A DNA stretch of 64,000 bases from PCC-6802 sp943367755 (GTDB taxonomy: Bacteria; Cyanobacteriota; Cyanobacteriia; Pseudanabaenales; Pseudanabaenaceae): assembly GCA_943367755.1 (NCBI GenBank), contig CALRKB020000019.1, positions 1 to 64,000 of the forward strand, given 5' to 3'. A program made the translations under genes and the position numbers. The notes below the pieces were generated by a model. That model was not told where the DNA came from, made no database searches, and was given only the letters and a program-made list of their open reading frames with translations. Shown piece after piece: positions 1-8,630 of this stretch (position 1 is its first letter; every line of letters starts with the position of its first letter).

Positions 1-142
1 CGGATGTAGGATCTTTAATAACCATTCATAGCAAGCTTGCTCATCTAACAACTGGGTCAGGGGAAACTTTATCATGGTATGTCTGACAATTTATGAAAAC
101 GGCTTTCTCCTATTTTGCCATTTCACCTACTTACCTAGATGA

Positions 143-694
143 GCGAAGATTTTAAGCGCGATCGAGGATAAATTTGGCGCGAAGCCGACAATTTCTATGC
201 TTGGCGTTTGGTGGAAGTTTTACGGATTTGATACAGAAGCAAATGCGCGTGAATTATATGAAACGTATTCTTATAGTCCTGGAGAATTTCATAGGGATGT
301 GGATGACTGGTCGCAAATAAAACTGTTTATATACTTGACTGATGTCGATGAAAGTTCTGGTCCGCATTCTTTTATCAGATCGTCACATAAATGGTTTTTG
401 CCACCTAAATCGAGAGCGATATACCTCAACGATCCCGATTTTCCTATTGCGGATAATTTAGTTACTCTAACTGGCGAAGCTGGAATGGCCTGGCTTGAGG
501 ATAGTTATGTGCTGCACCGAGGTGCGATGCCAACAAAAAAACATCGGTCGATTGTCGCAGTCACCTACACCTTCTTCCCACAGCCTGCCACTATCTTCCC
601 ACAAACGTTTGTACCCAAAGCTCCTTTATTGCCTTGCCCAGATCGAAATCGATTCGATCCCTACATCAATAGAGTCTTTTTAAAATATGAATAA
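143..694 (+). pseudogene. Phytanoyl-CoA dioxygenase (PhyH) family, C-terminal fragment
   Basis: This is the C-terminal part of an Fe(II)/2-oxoglutarate-dependent dioxygenase of the PhyH type. The reading frame is open from 143, directly after a TGA at 140-142. Residues that look like genuine family sequence precede the first ATG (197), so the natural N-terminus is missing. The iron-binding HxD appears as FHRDVDDW and the distal histidine as VLHRGAMP. The fragment ends with a normal stop. Its about 184 residues compare with 250-300 for whole members. In the upstream 140 bases I could not join another frame convincingly, so either a frameshift or a 5-prime deletion is possible. PhyH-like enzymes do occur in glycan and secondary-metabolite clusters. 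A substrate cannot be named. Confidence 0.6.
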
Positions 695-764
695 TTCAAT
701 TTGATGACATAAATTTCTGAGAGGAAAGTCTAGGAGAGAGGTATTTTGGATTCATAATGTTTTT

Positions 765-1937
765 ATGGAAAATTACAAACGTCAAGGGCATCATCAAAAA
801 CTACACCTATGGTTTCCTGATATTTTTGAATTTAAAGGTGGAATTCAAGTCTATTCGGCATTCTTGCTTGAGGCATTACAATGCTTATATCCCGAAATTG
901 AATATGATGTATTTTTAAAACACGATACTTGCTGCCCACCCAATCTTTTGTTAAAAGCTAACACACAATTTCATTTTGCCGGAGCTTGGCCGCTAGCTAT
1001 ACGAACGTTTGCATTTGCTGCCCAGATTTTAGGCCTTGCATTTTGGCAACGCCCGAGTTTAATTATTTCATCTCATGTGAATTTTACAGTTGTTGCCTAC
1101 TTGCTAAAACAACTGACTGGCATACCTTATTGGGCCGTTGCCCATGGCTTAGATGCTTGGAATATTACGAATACCAAACTTCAAACAGCTCTCCAGCATG
1201 CCGATCGCATCCTAGCTGTGAGCAATTACACGCGCGATCGCCTGCTCAAAGAACAAAACCTAGACCCCAACAAAATTGTACTTTTACCCAACACATTTGA
1301 TGCTAGCCGCTTCCAAGTAGCTGAAAAACCGAAATACTTGTTAGAGCGATACGGACTAAAACCCCAACAGCCGGTTATTTTAACCGTTTCGCGATTAGCA
1401 AGTCTCGATAGCTACAAAGGTTATGACAAAATCGTTCAGGCTCTCCCTGAAATTAAGCGTCATATTTCAGATGTTCGTTACATAATTGCTGGTAAAGGCG
1501 ACGATCGACCCAGGATCGAACAGTCGATCGCTCAGCTAAATCTTCAAGATTGCGTTACCTTGGCAGGTTTTGTTCCCGATGATGAGGTTTGCGACCATTA
1601 CAATCTTTGCGATGTGTTTGCCATGCCCAGTCGAGGAGAAGGATTTGGTATAGTTTACCTAGAGGCACTGGCTTGTGGTAAACCGACTGTGGGTGGAAAT
1701 CAGGATGGTGCGATCGATGCCCTATGTCACGGCGAGTTGGGAGCTTTAGTCGATCCTCTGGATGTACCGGCAATTGCTAAAACCCTGACCCGGATTTTGC
1801 AGGGTACTTATGCCAATCCTCTGATGTATCAACCTGAGGCTCTACGCCAGCAGGTAATTGATACTTTTGGATTTGGGCAGTTCAAACAAACTCTAGCCGA
1901 ACTAATGCAAAACTCTCCCATCGGCTCTCAGTTATGA
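765..1937 (+). CDS. Glycosyltransferase family 4
   Basis: This 390-residue GT-B glycosyltransferase probably transfers a sugar from a nucleotide-sugar donor during assembly of a surface polysaccharide. The N-terminal Rossmann half has the glycine-rich acceptor loop FEFKGGIQVYSAF. The C-terminal half has the GT4 segments ILTVSRLAS and KGYDKIVQAL and the EX7E pair E292/E300 in GEGFGIVYLEALACGKP, which contacts the donor sugar and phosphate. There is no signal peptide, so it is a cytoplasmic or membrane-associated enzyme. It starts at an ATG behind the purine-rich stretch GGAGAGAGG. Its stop overlaps by four bases (ATGA) the start of a broken gene. The last third of this gene is repeated, decayed, at 2532-4249. 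Donor and linkage cannot be deduced. Confidence 0.88.
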   Translation: MENYKRQGHHQKLHLWFPDIFEFKGGIQVYSAFLLEALQCLYPEIEYDVFLKHDTCCPPNLLLKANTQFHFAGAWPLAIRTFAFAAQILGLAFWQRPSLIISSHVNFTVVAYLLKQLTGIPYWAVAHGLDAWNITNTKLQTALQHADRILAVSNYTRDRLLKEQNLDPNKIVLLPNTFDASRFQVAEKPKYLLERYGLKPQQPVILTVSRLASLDSYKGYDKIVQALPEIKRHISDVRYIIAGKGDDRPRIEQSIAQLNLQDCVTLAGFVPDDEVCDHYNLCDVFAMPSRGEGFGIVYLEALACGKPTVGGNQDGAIDALCHGELGALVDPLDVPAIAKTLTRILQGTYANPLMYQPEALRQQVIDTFGFGQFKQTLAELMQNSPIGSQL

Positions 1938-2044
1938 GAGCGCTCCACATTATTCCCTCTGTGCCTAACTACCAGATTGTCCTAGACATACAACAAGTTT
2001 ATACAGACATCCTTCAGCAAAAGCCGATTTTCAAGCTAAACTGA
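1934..2044 (+). pseudogene. Truncated glycosyltransferase start (36 codons)
   Basis: The ORF starts in an ATGA overlap with the preceding glycosyltransferase stop, the arrangement expected of a translationally coupled operon gene. The first ten residues, MRALHIIPSV, look like the beginning of a GT4 enzyme (first beta strand of the Rossmann fold). After PNYQ the similarity is lost and a stop follows at 2042. I read it as the stub of a glycosyltransferase whose body was deleted when the DUF29 gene and the duplicated segment arrived. It could still be translated as a short peptide, but there is no reason to expect a function. Confidence 0.4.
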
Positions 2045-2052
2045 AATTACCC

Positions 2053-2535
2053 ATGCAAACTCCAATGGCAAAAGCACTCTATGATCGAGACTTCCAGCAA
2101 TGGATAGAGAAAACCATCAACCAGTTACAAAAACATGAATTTGAAGACTTAGATATTGACTATTTGATCGAGGAACTGAAAGACTTGGGGAAATCAGAGA
2201 AAAGGACACTGGAAAGTAACCTGATGATTCTTTTGGCTCATTTACTCAAGTTGCAAGTCCAACAAGACGTGCCAGAAATGATGAAAGTGAGTTGGTATAA
2301 CTCAGTGAACGAGCATCGCAAGCGCGTCCAAAAGAATTTAAAAGATACTCCTTCGCTAAAATCCTATTTAGACACCGCTATTCAAGAAGCTTATCCAGAT
2401 GCAAGAGATTTAGCAATTACAGAAAGTAAAAATGCCAACTTTGGAGTGCATATCCCCAATAAAAGTGAGTATCCAATGATTTGTCCTTTTTCTATTGAGG
2501 AGATACTTGATAACAGTTTTTATGGTGTTCTTTAA
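2053..2535 (+). CDS. DUF29 family protein
   Basis: This 160-residue protein of the DUF29 family is a small helical family greatly expanded in cyanobacteria and without an established function. The family pattern is clear: LYDRDFQQWIEKTINQL at the start, then EDLDIDYLIEELKDLGKSEKR, LLAHLLKLQVQ and the C-terminal YPDARDLAITES. Length is typical. It lies between a glycosyltransferase stub and a decayed glycosyltransferase copy. The duplicated glycosyltransferase sequence begins at its own stop codon (about 2532), so the gene seems to have been dropped into the locus together with that rearrangement. DUF29 genes often sit near mobile DNA, which fits here. There is no visible ribosome binding site of note. 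Confidence 0.82.
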   Translation: MQTPMAKALYDRDFQQWIEKTINQLQKHEFEDLDIDYLIEELKDLGKSEKRTLESNLMILLAHLLKLQVQQDVPEMMKVSWYNSVNEHRKRVQKNLKDTPSLKSYLDTAIQEAYPDARDLAITESKNANFGVHIPNKSEYPMICPFSIEEILDNSFYGVL

Positions 2536-2687
2536 GCGGCATGTTTCAGATGTTCGTTACTAATTGCTGGTAAAGGCGACGATCAGCCCAGGATCGAACA
2601 GTTACAATCTTTGCGATGTGTTTGCCATGCCTAGCCAAGGAGAAGGCTTTGGTATAGTCTACCTAGAGGCACTGGCTTGTGGTAAAC

Positions 2688-2704
2688 CTTAGTGGTGCAG
2701 AAAA
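2688..2704 (+). repeat. Left terminal inverted repeat of the IS
   Basis: Seventeen bases, CTTAGTGGTGCAGAAAA, identical to the reverse complement of the right end at 3973-3989. The target duplication GTGGTAAAC lies immediately to its left at 2679-2687. Confidence 0.93.
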
Positions 2705-2802
2705 GTCTTCAACGGTTGATATGGAAGGGATTGGTATAAGCCAGAGGTGACAGAGTGGGGTACAGTATGGCATGCTCAAGTTTGAGAACAAAGCGAAAAA
2801 CC

Positions 2803-3960
2803 ATGACAATACCCCTACTTTATAGTCAACTGCAAACTCAATTAAGTCAATGGATCAGCCCCCAAGACCAACGACACCTGCAAGTATTTTCGGAGAACGT
2901 AGCGGCGATTTTGCAAGCACAGAGTGCCTGTCTAGCCCATTGGCTGCCCTATCTGAGCCATCGGGACTGTAAAGCCCGCAGCCACATGGAGCGCTTAAGC
3001 TATTTTGTGCATAATCCCAAAATCAGTGCTGATCGGTACTATGCTCCGTTGCTCAAAGAGTTTCTGAGCGCATGGGAAGGGGCATCTGTGACGCTGACGC
3101 TGGATACGAGCGTATTGTGGGATCGATATTGTCTGATTGAAGTGTGTTTGATTTGGGGAGGACGGTCAATTCCTCTAGGGCAAACAGTGATAGAGCATGG
3201 CAGTGCCACTGTCGCTTATGAGGACTATCACCCAGTTTTAGAAGCAACGCTGAAGTTGTTGCCCGCCGGATGTCAGGTTACCTTATTAGCCGACCGAGGG
3301 TTTGAACACGGCGCGTTGATCCGTTGGTTACGCAGCCAGGGATGGTCTTGGGCAATTCGGGCCAAATCAGACTTAAGAGTGACTTTGAGCAACAGCAGCA
3401 ACTTTGCGGTTGCCGACCTCTTACCACCAATGGAAGAAGCCTATCTTTACCGCGATGTCATGGTCTTACAAGATATTAACTGCCATTTAGCCACCGCCAA
3501 TCTGGCGATCGCGGGCGAGGCTTGGGCGGTGCTCAGCGATAGACCCCCCTCCTTACAGACTTTTGCCTCCTATGGTCAGCGCTTTGGTGGCATCGAACCC
3601 CATTTTAAGGATTACAAATCGGCTGCTTTTGAGCTGATCCGCTCTAAAATACGTCACCCCAGGGCACTTACTTGTCTACTCATGCTCCTGGCTACCGCCA
3701 TGTTAATTGCGATTGCAATTGCTGTGCTACTTGTCACTCAAGGTCGTCGCTCTTCGCTTGATTGGCATGCTCAACGTGGCCTCAGTTTCCTGCAATTGAG
3801 ACTGCGTGAAATCCAACGCCTTTGCTATCAAAGACTTCCTCTACCATCATTAGCAACCTTGCCTCTACCAAATCCCCCTCCTGCTTTTGCTTCTCTCAAA
3901 AAACGAGCCTCCTTAGATACTCGTATCACCTTCTCTCGTATCACCGTGTTTTCTTCCTGA
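2803..3960 (+). CDS. IS4-family transposase (DDE type)
   Basis: This 385-residue DDE transposase cuts and joins the element's ends. The first aspartate is in TLTLDTSVLWD, the second in LLADRGFEHGALI. The glutamate follows the family signature as YGQRFGGIEPHFKDYK, a Y-R-E-K pattern with one extra residue between R and E compared with the textbook spacing. I placed the start at the ATG where recognisable sequence begins (MTIPLLYSQLQ). In-frame starts also exist at 2755 (GTG) and 2767 (ATG), and none has a good ribosome binding site. The frame is uninterrupted and the ends are intact, so the element may still be active. Confidence 0.9.
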   Translation: MTIPLLYSQLQTQLSQWISPQDQRHLQVFSENVAAILQAQSACLAHWLPYLSHRDCKARSHMERLSYFVHNPKISADRYYAPLLKEFLSAWEGASVTLTLDTSVLWDRYCLIEVCLIWGGRSIPLGQTVIEHGSATVAYEDYHPVLEATLKLLPAGCQVTLLADRGFEHGALIRWLRSQGWSWAIRAKSDLRVTLSNSSNFAVADLLPPMEEAYLYRDVMVLQDINCHLATANLAIAGEAWAVLSDRPPSLQTFASYGQRFGGIEPHFKDYKSAAFELIRSKIRHPRALTCLLMLLATAMLIAIAIAVLLVTQGRRSSLDWHAQRGLSFLQLRLREIQRLCYQRLPLPSLATLPLPNPPPAFASLKKRASLDTRITFSRITVFSS

Positions 3961-3972
3961 TACTTGGAAAAG

Positions 3973-3989
3973 TTTTCTGCACCACTAAG
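3973..3989 (-). repeat. Right terminal inverted repeat of the IS
   Basis: Reads TTTTCTGCACCACTAAG on the + strand, the exact complement of the left end. The second copy of the target duplication GTGGTAAAC follows at 3990-3998. Confidence 0.93.
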
Positions 3990-4284
3990 GTGGTAAACTG
4001 ACTGTGGGCGGAAATCAGGATGGTAGGATAGATGCTCTATGTCACGGCGAGCTGGGAACTTTAGTTGACCCTCTGGATTTACCGGTAATTGCTAAAACCT
4101 TGACCCAGATTTTGGAAGGTACTTATCCCAATGCTCTAATGTATCAGCCTGAAGCTTTACGGCAAAAAGTGATTGATAAATTTGGCTTTCAACAATTCAA
4201 ACAAACGCTTGCAGAACTTATACAAACTTTTGCAGGCATCTCTGAATAATCAGATGTAGAGATGTAGTTTCTGTATTTTATTCA

Positions 4285-4620
4285 ATGATACTTAATTCTT
4301 CAGTTGTTAAACCACGAAAAAATCCTATAAGCCAAGCCCAAGTTTGTCATGTAGTTGCAAGTATCAATGAAGATGTTGGAGGTCCTTCAATTGTAGTTGC
4401 TAACTTAGCAGAGTCTGTGGCAAATCAAGTAATATCATCCCATCTGTTCACACTGGACTATCAAGAAGTTGGTAGTCAAATTCCCACTAGAAATGTGAAA
4501 CTATATAGCTATCCTGCAAACTTCTTGGCTAGGTATGTGCGAGGCTTTGCTGCCACTTCTTTGGCTGAAACCATTGATTTTACAGGTTTATTTATGCAAC
4601 AAAGCCGTCGCCAGATATAA
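4285..4620 (+). pseudogene. N-terminal fragment of a GT4-like enzyme
   Basis: The frame encodes 111 residues whose first 85 or so parallel the start of the next glycosyltransferase (4645-5853). VVASINEDVGGPSIVV matches VVASINEDTGGIVPAI, SHLFTLDYQEVGSQIP matches CHLFTLDYPEFGNQIP, and LYSYPANFLARYVRGF matches LHSYPTNFFARRFRGF. After that the sequence departs and ends at a stop, without any C-terminal donor domain. It is therefore a tandem duplicate that lost its body. Only 24 bases separate it from the intact paralogue, so it may now act merely as an upstream ORF. It cannot be catalytic on its own. Confidence 0.7.
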
Positions 4621-4644
4621 CTCAATAAAAGGACAAATTGAAAA

Positions 4645-5853
4645 ATGGTAGGCGATCAACCTTGTGTTGGCATTGTTGTTGCCAGCATTAATGAGGATAC
4701 AGGTGGTATAGTTCCGGCAATTGCAGGATTCGCTGATGTCATTGCGAGACAGAAAATATACTGCCATTTGTTTACTCTCGATTATCCAGAATTCGGTAAT
4801 CAGATTCCTGTAAAAGGTGTCAAATTACATAGCTATCCAACCAACTTTTTTGCACGGCGGTTTAGAGGTTTTTATCCAAATTTAGAGGCAGCACTATGGA
4901 AATTAGCATCAGCAGAACTAGATTTAATTCATAGTTATGGGTTATGGATGTTTCCTAATCTTTATGCTCGTAAATCAGCAGTAGGAAACCATATTCCATT
5001 AATGATTTCCCCTGAAGGGATGCTTGAGCCTTGGTCTCTTAAACGTAGTATCTTTAAAAAACAATTAGCTTGGTTTCTATACGAAAGCAAAAATTTAAAT
5101 AGTGCTAACATTTTCCACGCTGCATCTACTGCAGAAGCTCAATCTATTCGTAGTCTCCGCTTTCAGCAACCTATTGCTCTAATTCCTCATGGTGTGGATT
5201 TGCCTGACCTAAAAAATCAGCCCGATCGAGAAATTTTAACGGAGGCTTTCCCTGAACTTTCAGAGACAAGATGGCTACTATTTTTATCCAGACTTCACCC
5301 TAAAAAAGGCTTAGATAACTTACTCTATGTTTGGCATAAGCTGGCTGTAAAGTTTTCCGACTGGCATCTCGTTATTGCTGGTCCTGATCTTATAAATTAC
5401 CAACCAAAATTAGAGTCATTGATAGCAGAGTTCGGTTTAGAAAAACGGGTTACTTTTACTGGTATGCTCTCTGGGGAAAAGAAAGCAGCAGCTTTCGCTA
5501 ATGCTGATTTATTTGTTTTACCAACCCATTCAGAAAACTTTGGCAATGTTGTGCCAGAATCTTTGGCATACGCAGTCCCAGTTATAACTACCAAAGGCAC
5601 CCCTTGGGAGGATTTGAATACCTATAAGTGTGGTTGGTGGATAGAAAATAACCAACAGGCATTGGCTGAAGCCTTAACTGAAGGAATGCAGATGTCATCT
5701 CAACTACGCAAAGATATGGGTATGAAAGGGCGGTACTTAGTGGAAACCAAATATTCTTGGGAATCTGTCGGTCAGGATATGGCAAGTGTTTACCGTTGGG
5801 TTCTAAATGGGGGTACTCCTCCCGATTGTATTCAATTGTGCGGAAGCGCTTAG
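4645..5853 (+). CDS. Glycosyltransferase family 4
   Basis: This 402-residue GT-B enzyme is a likely sugar transferase of the polysaccharide locus. N-terminal features are IVVASINEDTGG and the acceptor-domain segment LIHSYGLWMFPNLYAR. ISPEGMLEPWSLKRS is characteristic of one GT4 subgroup that handles repeat-unit assembly. The donor domain has FLSRLHPKKGLDNLL and the EX7E pair in SENFGNVVPESLAYAVPV. No signal peptide or membrane segment is visible. The gene starts at ATG 4645 following AAAGGAC. The next gene starts about 20 bases after its stop if the GTG start is used. A truncated paralogue of its N-terminus lies directly upstream. Confidence 0.88.
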   Translation: MVGDQPCVGIVVASINEDTGGIVPAIAGFADVIARQKIYCHLFTLDYPEFGNQIPVKGVKLHSYPTNFFARRFRGFYPNLEAALWKLASAELDLIHSYGLWMFPNLYARKSAVGNHIPLMISPEGMLEPWSLKRSIFKKQLAWFLYESKNLNSANIFHAASTAEAQSIRSLRFQQPIALIPHGVDLPDLKNQPDREILTEAFPELSETRWLLFLSRLHPKKGLDNLLYVWHKLAVKFSDWHLVIAGPDLINYQPKLESLIAEFGLEKRVTFTGMLSGEKKAAAFANADLFVLPTHSENFGNVVPESLAYAVPVITTKGTPWEDLNTYKCGWWIENNQQALAEALTEGMQMSSQLRKDMGMKGRYLVETKYSWESVGQDMASVYRWVLNGGTPPDCIQLCGSA

Positions 5854-5872
5854 AAGAGGTCAAAAAATTAAC

Positions 5873-7003
5873 GTGAAAATTGTTATTGCGACAGGCCCCT
5901 CGTTCCCCGTTCCTACTATACAGGGAGGAGCGCATCACCGTCTCTGGCAGGGTCTGGCAGAAGAATTTGCTACTGCCGGTCATAAAGTAACTATTTTATG
6001 TCGTTCCTATCCAGGTCAACCTCATACAGAAACTATCAATGGTGTTGATTATATCCGTAGAGGCGGTTTTTCCCAAAGTCGAAATATCTGGCTAGATCTG
6101 TTGAAAGATTTGGCTTATGCTCTGGTTACTTTTCCTGCCTTACCCCAGTCTGATATTTTAGTGATCAACGATTTTTGGTTGCCAATGTTTGCTCCACTGC
6201 GTTCTCAAGTTGGCAAAATTGTCGTCAGTGTCGGTCGATTTCCTAAAGGGCAGTACCCTTTGTACGCTCGTGTAGATATGTTTACAGTATTGTCACAGGC
6301 AATTTGGGAGGGAATTGCACAACAGTATCCTGATGCTATTCCACGTATGCGGTTGATTCCCAATCCGGTTGACACCCGCGTCTTCCATCCACCTATCCAA
6401 CCCAAACCAGAGCGAGCGGAGAAAGTAATTTTATATGTAGGCAGACTTCACCCAGAAAAAGGAATTCATCTTTTGTTAGATGCATTTTCCCTACTATCTA
6501 AACAGATTCCTCAAGTCAAGTTAAGGATTTTAGGGCCGACAAAAGTAAGTCAAGGTGGAGGTGGTGAAGGGTATTTCAATCAGCTTAAACTGAAGGCTGA
6601 AGGGTTAAAAGTTGAATTTTTGCAACCAATTTTTGATGTTCATAAGCTAGCTGAAGCTTATCGTGAAGCTGACCTATTTTGCTACCCCTCTCTTGCTGAC
6701 CAAGGGGAAGCATTTCCGGTAGCTCCTTTGGAAGCAATGGCATCAGGACTTGTTCCCATCGTCTCAGATTTAGCTTGCTTCAAGGATTTTATTGAAGAGG
6801 GTGAAACAGGGTACTTTTTCGATCACCGTAGCCCTGATGCTGCAAAACATTTAGCAACAGTATTGAAATCAATACTTCTCAATCCAGAGAAGACATACCA
6901 AATGAGTATTAAAGCTAGGCAGAAAGCACTTGAATTCAGTTATGAGCAGATTGCTAGTCTATACCTTTCTGATTTTGAAGAGTTACTAAATTCTGGAAAA
7001 TAA
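5873..7003 (+). CDS. Glycosyltransferase family 4
   Basis: This 376-residue GT4 enzyme is given a GTG start at 5873 because the family N-terminus begins there (MKIVIATGPSFPVPTIQGGAHH, the acceptor-side beta strand and glycine loop). An ATG at 5807 would add 22 unrelated residues and overlap the previous gene by 47 bases. The donor domain shows LYVGRLHPEKGIHLLLDAF and the EX7E pair in GEAFPVAPLEAMASGLVP. The gene is spaced only 19 bases from the upstream glycosyltransferase and 6 bases from the downstream methyltransferase, so these are one operon. The product is presumably cytoplasmic. The sugar transferred is unknown. Confidence 0.87.
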   Translation: MKIVIATGPSFPVPTIQGGAHHRLWQGLAEEFATAGHKVTILCRSYPGQPHTETINGVDYIRRGGFSQSRNIWLDLLKDLAYALVTFPALPQSDILVINDFWLPMFAPLRSQVGKIVVSVGRFPKGQYPLYARVDMFTVLSQAIWEGIAQQYPDAIPRMRLIPNPVDTRVFHPPIQPKPERAEKVILYVGRLHPEKGIHLLLDAFSLLSKQIPQVKLRILGPTKVSQGGGGEGYFNQLKLKAEGLKVEFLQPIFDVHKLAEAYREADLFCYPSLADQGEAFPVAPLEAMASGLVPIVSDLACFKDFIEEGETGYFFDHRSPDAAKHLATVLKSILLNPEKTYQMSIKARQKALEFSYEQIASLYLSDFEELLNSGK

Positions 7004-7009
7004 ATAAAT

Positions 7010-7804
7010 ATGTTAAAAAATTTTGGTCATGAAGACAGTGTAAAAGCAATTGAGTTGAGACAAGGCTTAGATAGTTTCTATTCCCAGACACAAGAATATA
7101 CGCCTTTTCATGAAGCAAACTCACAACCGAATTTCTGGCAACCAATCAAAGCTAATTTACAAGAAATTATAGAGCAAACTGACTCATGTCGTATCCTTGA
7201 ATTTGGGGCAGGATGTACAGGATTTGCAAATTATTTACAAGAGTTGAGGACAAGTATAAATTTTGATGTTCAAGATGTCACGGCAAGTAATAAAGGGTAT
7301 TTATTGACTCAAGCAGATAATGTCTACATTTGTGATTTATGTAATATCCAGGACAAATATGACATAATTTTTTCTACCTTTGTGTGGGAACACATTACTA
7401 ATCCAAGAGCTGTCATTAATCATCTACTTACCTTGTTGAATCCTGGCGGTAGTATATTTATTGCATCTCCTCGCTATGATTTCCCTTTTTATTTGAGCCC
7501 ATCGGCCAAACATCTCTCGTTGTTTGAACGTTTCCAGATTAGCATTTGGTTGCAATGGCGCAGATTACGGGTTTTAGTTGGATGTAATCCTGATTTCCTA
7601 CTCCACTTTGATCCTGCGGTTTTTCATCGTCCCTGGTTTTGTGATGCCGATGCAATTCATTGGGTTTCCTTGTGGGATTTAAAGCGTTATTTACCCAAAA
7701 ATATACAGCTAGAGCGTTTACATATCCCAGTTACAGGGTTTCGCAGCAAAATATGGGAAAACTTCCTTCTCCTTTTCGTGAGGATCAAAAAACCTGTGAA
7801 TTGA
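7010..7804 (+). CDS. SAM-dependent class I methyltransferase
   Basis: This 264-residue Rossmann methyltransferase has motif I (SAM binding) as RILEFGAGCTGFA around residues 60-72. A post-motif region YDIIFSTFVWEHI lies near residues 118-130, and LLNPGGSIFIASP follows, which is the usual motif IV-VI arrangement of the Methyltransf_11/23 type. The C-terminal 90 residues are rich in aromatic and basic residues and may bind the acceptor. It is flanked by glycosyltransferases with very short spacers, so methylation of a sugar or the chain terminus of the polysaccharide is the likely role. That is inference from position only. Confidence 0.82.
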   Translation: MLKNFGHEDSVKAIELRQGLDSFYSQTQEYTPFHEANSQPNFWQPIKANLQEIIEQTDSCRILEFGAGCTGFANYLQELRTSINFDVQDVTASNKGYLLTQADNVYICDLCNIQDKYDIIFSTFVWEHITNPRAVINHLLTLLNPGGSIFIASPRYDFPFYLSPSAKHLSLFERFQISIWLQWRRLRVLVGCNPDFLLHFDPAVFHRPWFCDADAIHWVSLWDLKRYLPKNIQLERLHIPVTGFRSKIWENFLLLFVRIKKPVN

Positions 7805-7831
7805 GTTTTTAAGAAAATATTGAGGTTTTGG

Positions 7832-8599
7832 ATGCTCCAAGAAATTACTCCACTCATTCTTACCTACAACGAAGCACCCAACATCGATCGCACTCTACAG
7901 CAACTCACCTGGGCAAACAGAATTATTGTAATTGACAGTTATAGCACAGATGAAACTCTAGAAATTTTAGAGAGATATCCTCAAGTGCAAGTCTACCAAA
8001 GGCAGTTTGATTCTTTTGCCGATCAGTGTAACTATGGGCTAGAAAAGATTTCATCGCAGTGGGTGTTGTCGCTTGATGCTGACTATGTTTTAACTGACGA
8101 TCTAATTAATCAAATAAATGCACTACCAGCAGATTCTGATGTAGATGTCTACAGTGCTAGATTCAAGTATTGCGTTTTTGGCAAACCTCTACGCGGTGCT
8201 CTACTGCCACCTCGACAAGTAATCTACAAAAGAGAAAAAGCAATTTACAAAGATGATGGACACGCTCATCGAGTTTGGGTAGAGGGAAAGTCGGCGACGC
8301 TGGATGGTTACATATATCATGACGATCGCAAACCTCTAGGTCGTTGGCTTTGGGCGCAGGATCGCTACATGGTCATTGAGGCAAAGAAATTAGTAGAAAC
8401 CCCTTTAAGAGAGCTGAGTTGGAGCGATCGCCTCCGCAGGCAGAAAACTATTGCGCCCTTTATTGTTCTGTTTTATTGCCTAATACTTAAGGGTGGTATC
8501 TTAGATGGCTGGGCGGGGTGGTACTATGCGCTACAACGCATGCTAGCCGAAACCCTCTTATCTATACGCTTGATAGAGCAAGAAATTAACAAACAGTAG
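7832..8599 (+). CDS. Glycosyltransferase family 2 (WaaE/KdtX-like)
   Basis: This 255-residue GT-A enzyme has the nucleotide-binding start PLILTYNEAPNI, the loop VIDSYSTDETLEI and the metal-binding DXD as LSLDADYVL. The region YKDDGHAHRVWVEGK and the C-terminal hydrophobic patch (PFIVLFYCLILKGGI) resemble the WaaE/KdtX group that adds a hexose to a lipopolysaccharide or exopolysaccharide acceptor, and suggest peripheral membrane attachment. I chose ATG 7832. A TTG at 7820 is also in frame but adds only four residues. It sits in the operon between the methyltransferase and the acetyltransferase. Confidence 0.87.
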   Translation: MLQEITPLILTYNEAPNIDRTLQQLTWANRIIVIDSYSTDETLEILERYPQVQVYQRQFDSFADQCNYGLEKISSQWVLSLDADYVLTDDLINQINALPADSDVDVYSARFKYCVFGKPLRGALLPPRQVIYKREKAIYKDDGHAHRVWVEGKSATLDGYIYHDDRKPLGRWLWAQDRYMVIEAKKLVETPLRELSWSDRLRRQKTIAPFIVLFYCLILKGGILDGWAGWYYALQRMLAETLLSIRLIEQEINKQ

Positions 8600-8630
8600 A
8601 GTAGAAATGATATTTAAAAATTGAAGTCTT

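Larger units (their letters stand above)
2688..3989 (+). mobile_element. IS4-family insertion sequence, 1302 bp, complete
   Basis: Both ends are visible. The left end at 2688-2704 and the right end at 3973-3989 are perfect 17-bp inverted repeats (CTTAGTGGTGCAGAAAA), with weaker matching for a few more bases inward. The 9-base sequence GTGGTAAAC flanks the element on both sides (2679-2687 and 3990-3998). The undisturbed parent gene at about 1675-1685 carries that sequence only once, so this is a target-site duplication. A 9-11 bp duplication is usual for the IS4 family. The single transposase frame fills most of the element. The element interrupts an already decayed glycosyltransferase copy, so its insertion cost the cell nothing obvious. 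Confidence 0.93.
2532..4249 (+). pseudogene. Decayed copy of the GT4 C-terminal third, split by an IS element
   Basis: Two pieces, 2532-2687 and 3999-4249, together repeat the last third of the glycosyltransferase at 765-1937 (its bases about 1453 to 1930). The copy has a one-base deletion near 2562. It also lacks about 74 bases that correspond to 1525-1598 of the parent, which shifts the frame. It is cut at the codons GGTAAAC by the insertion element. Downstream of the element the frame runs on from 4004 (GGNQDGRIDALCHGELG) to a normal stop at 4249. Similarity at DNA level is high, so the duplication is fairly recent. It cannot encode a working enzyme. Confidence 0.85.
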
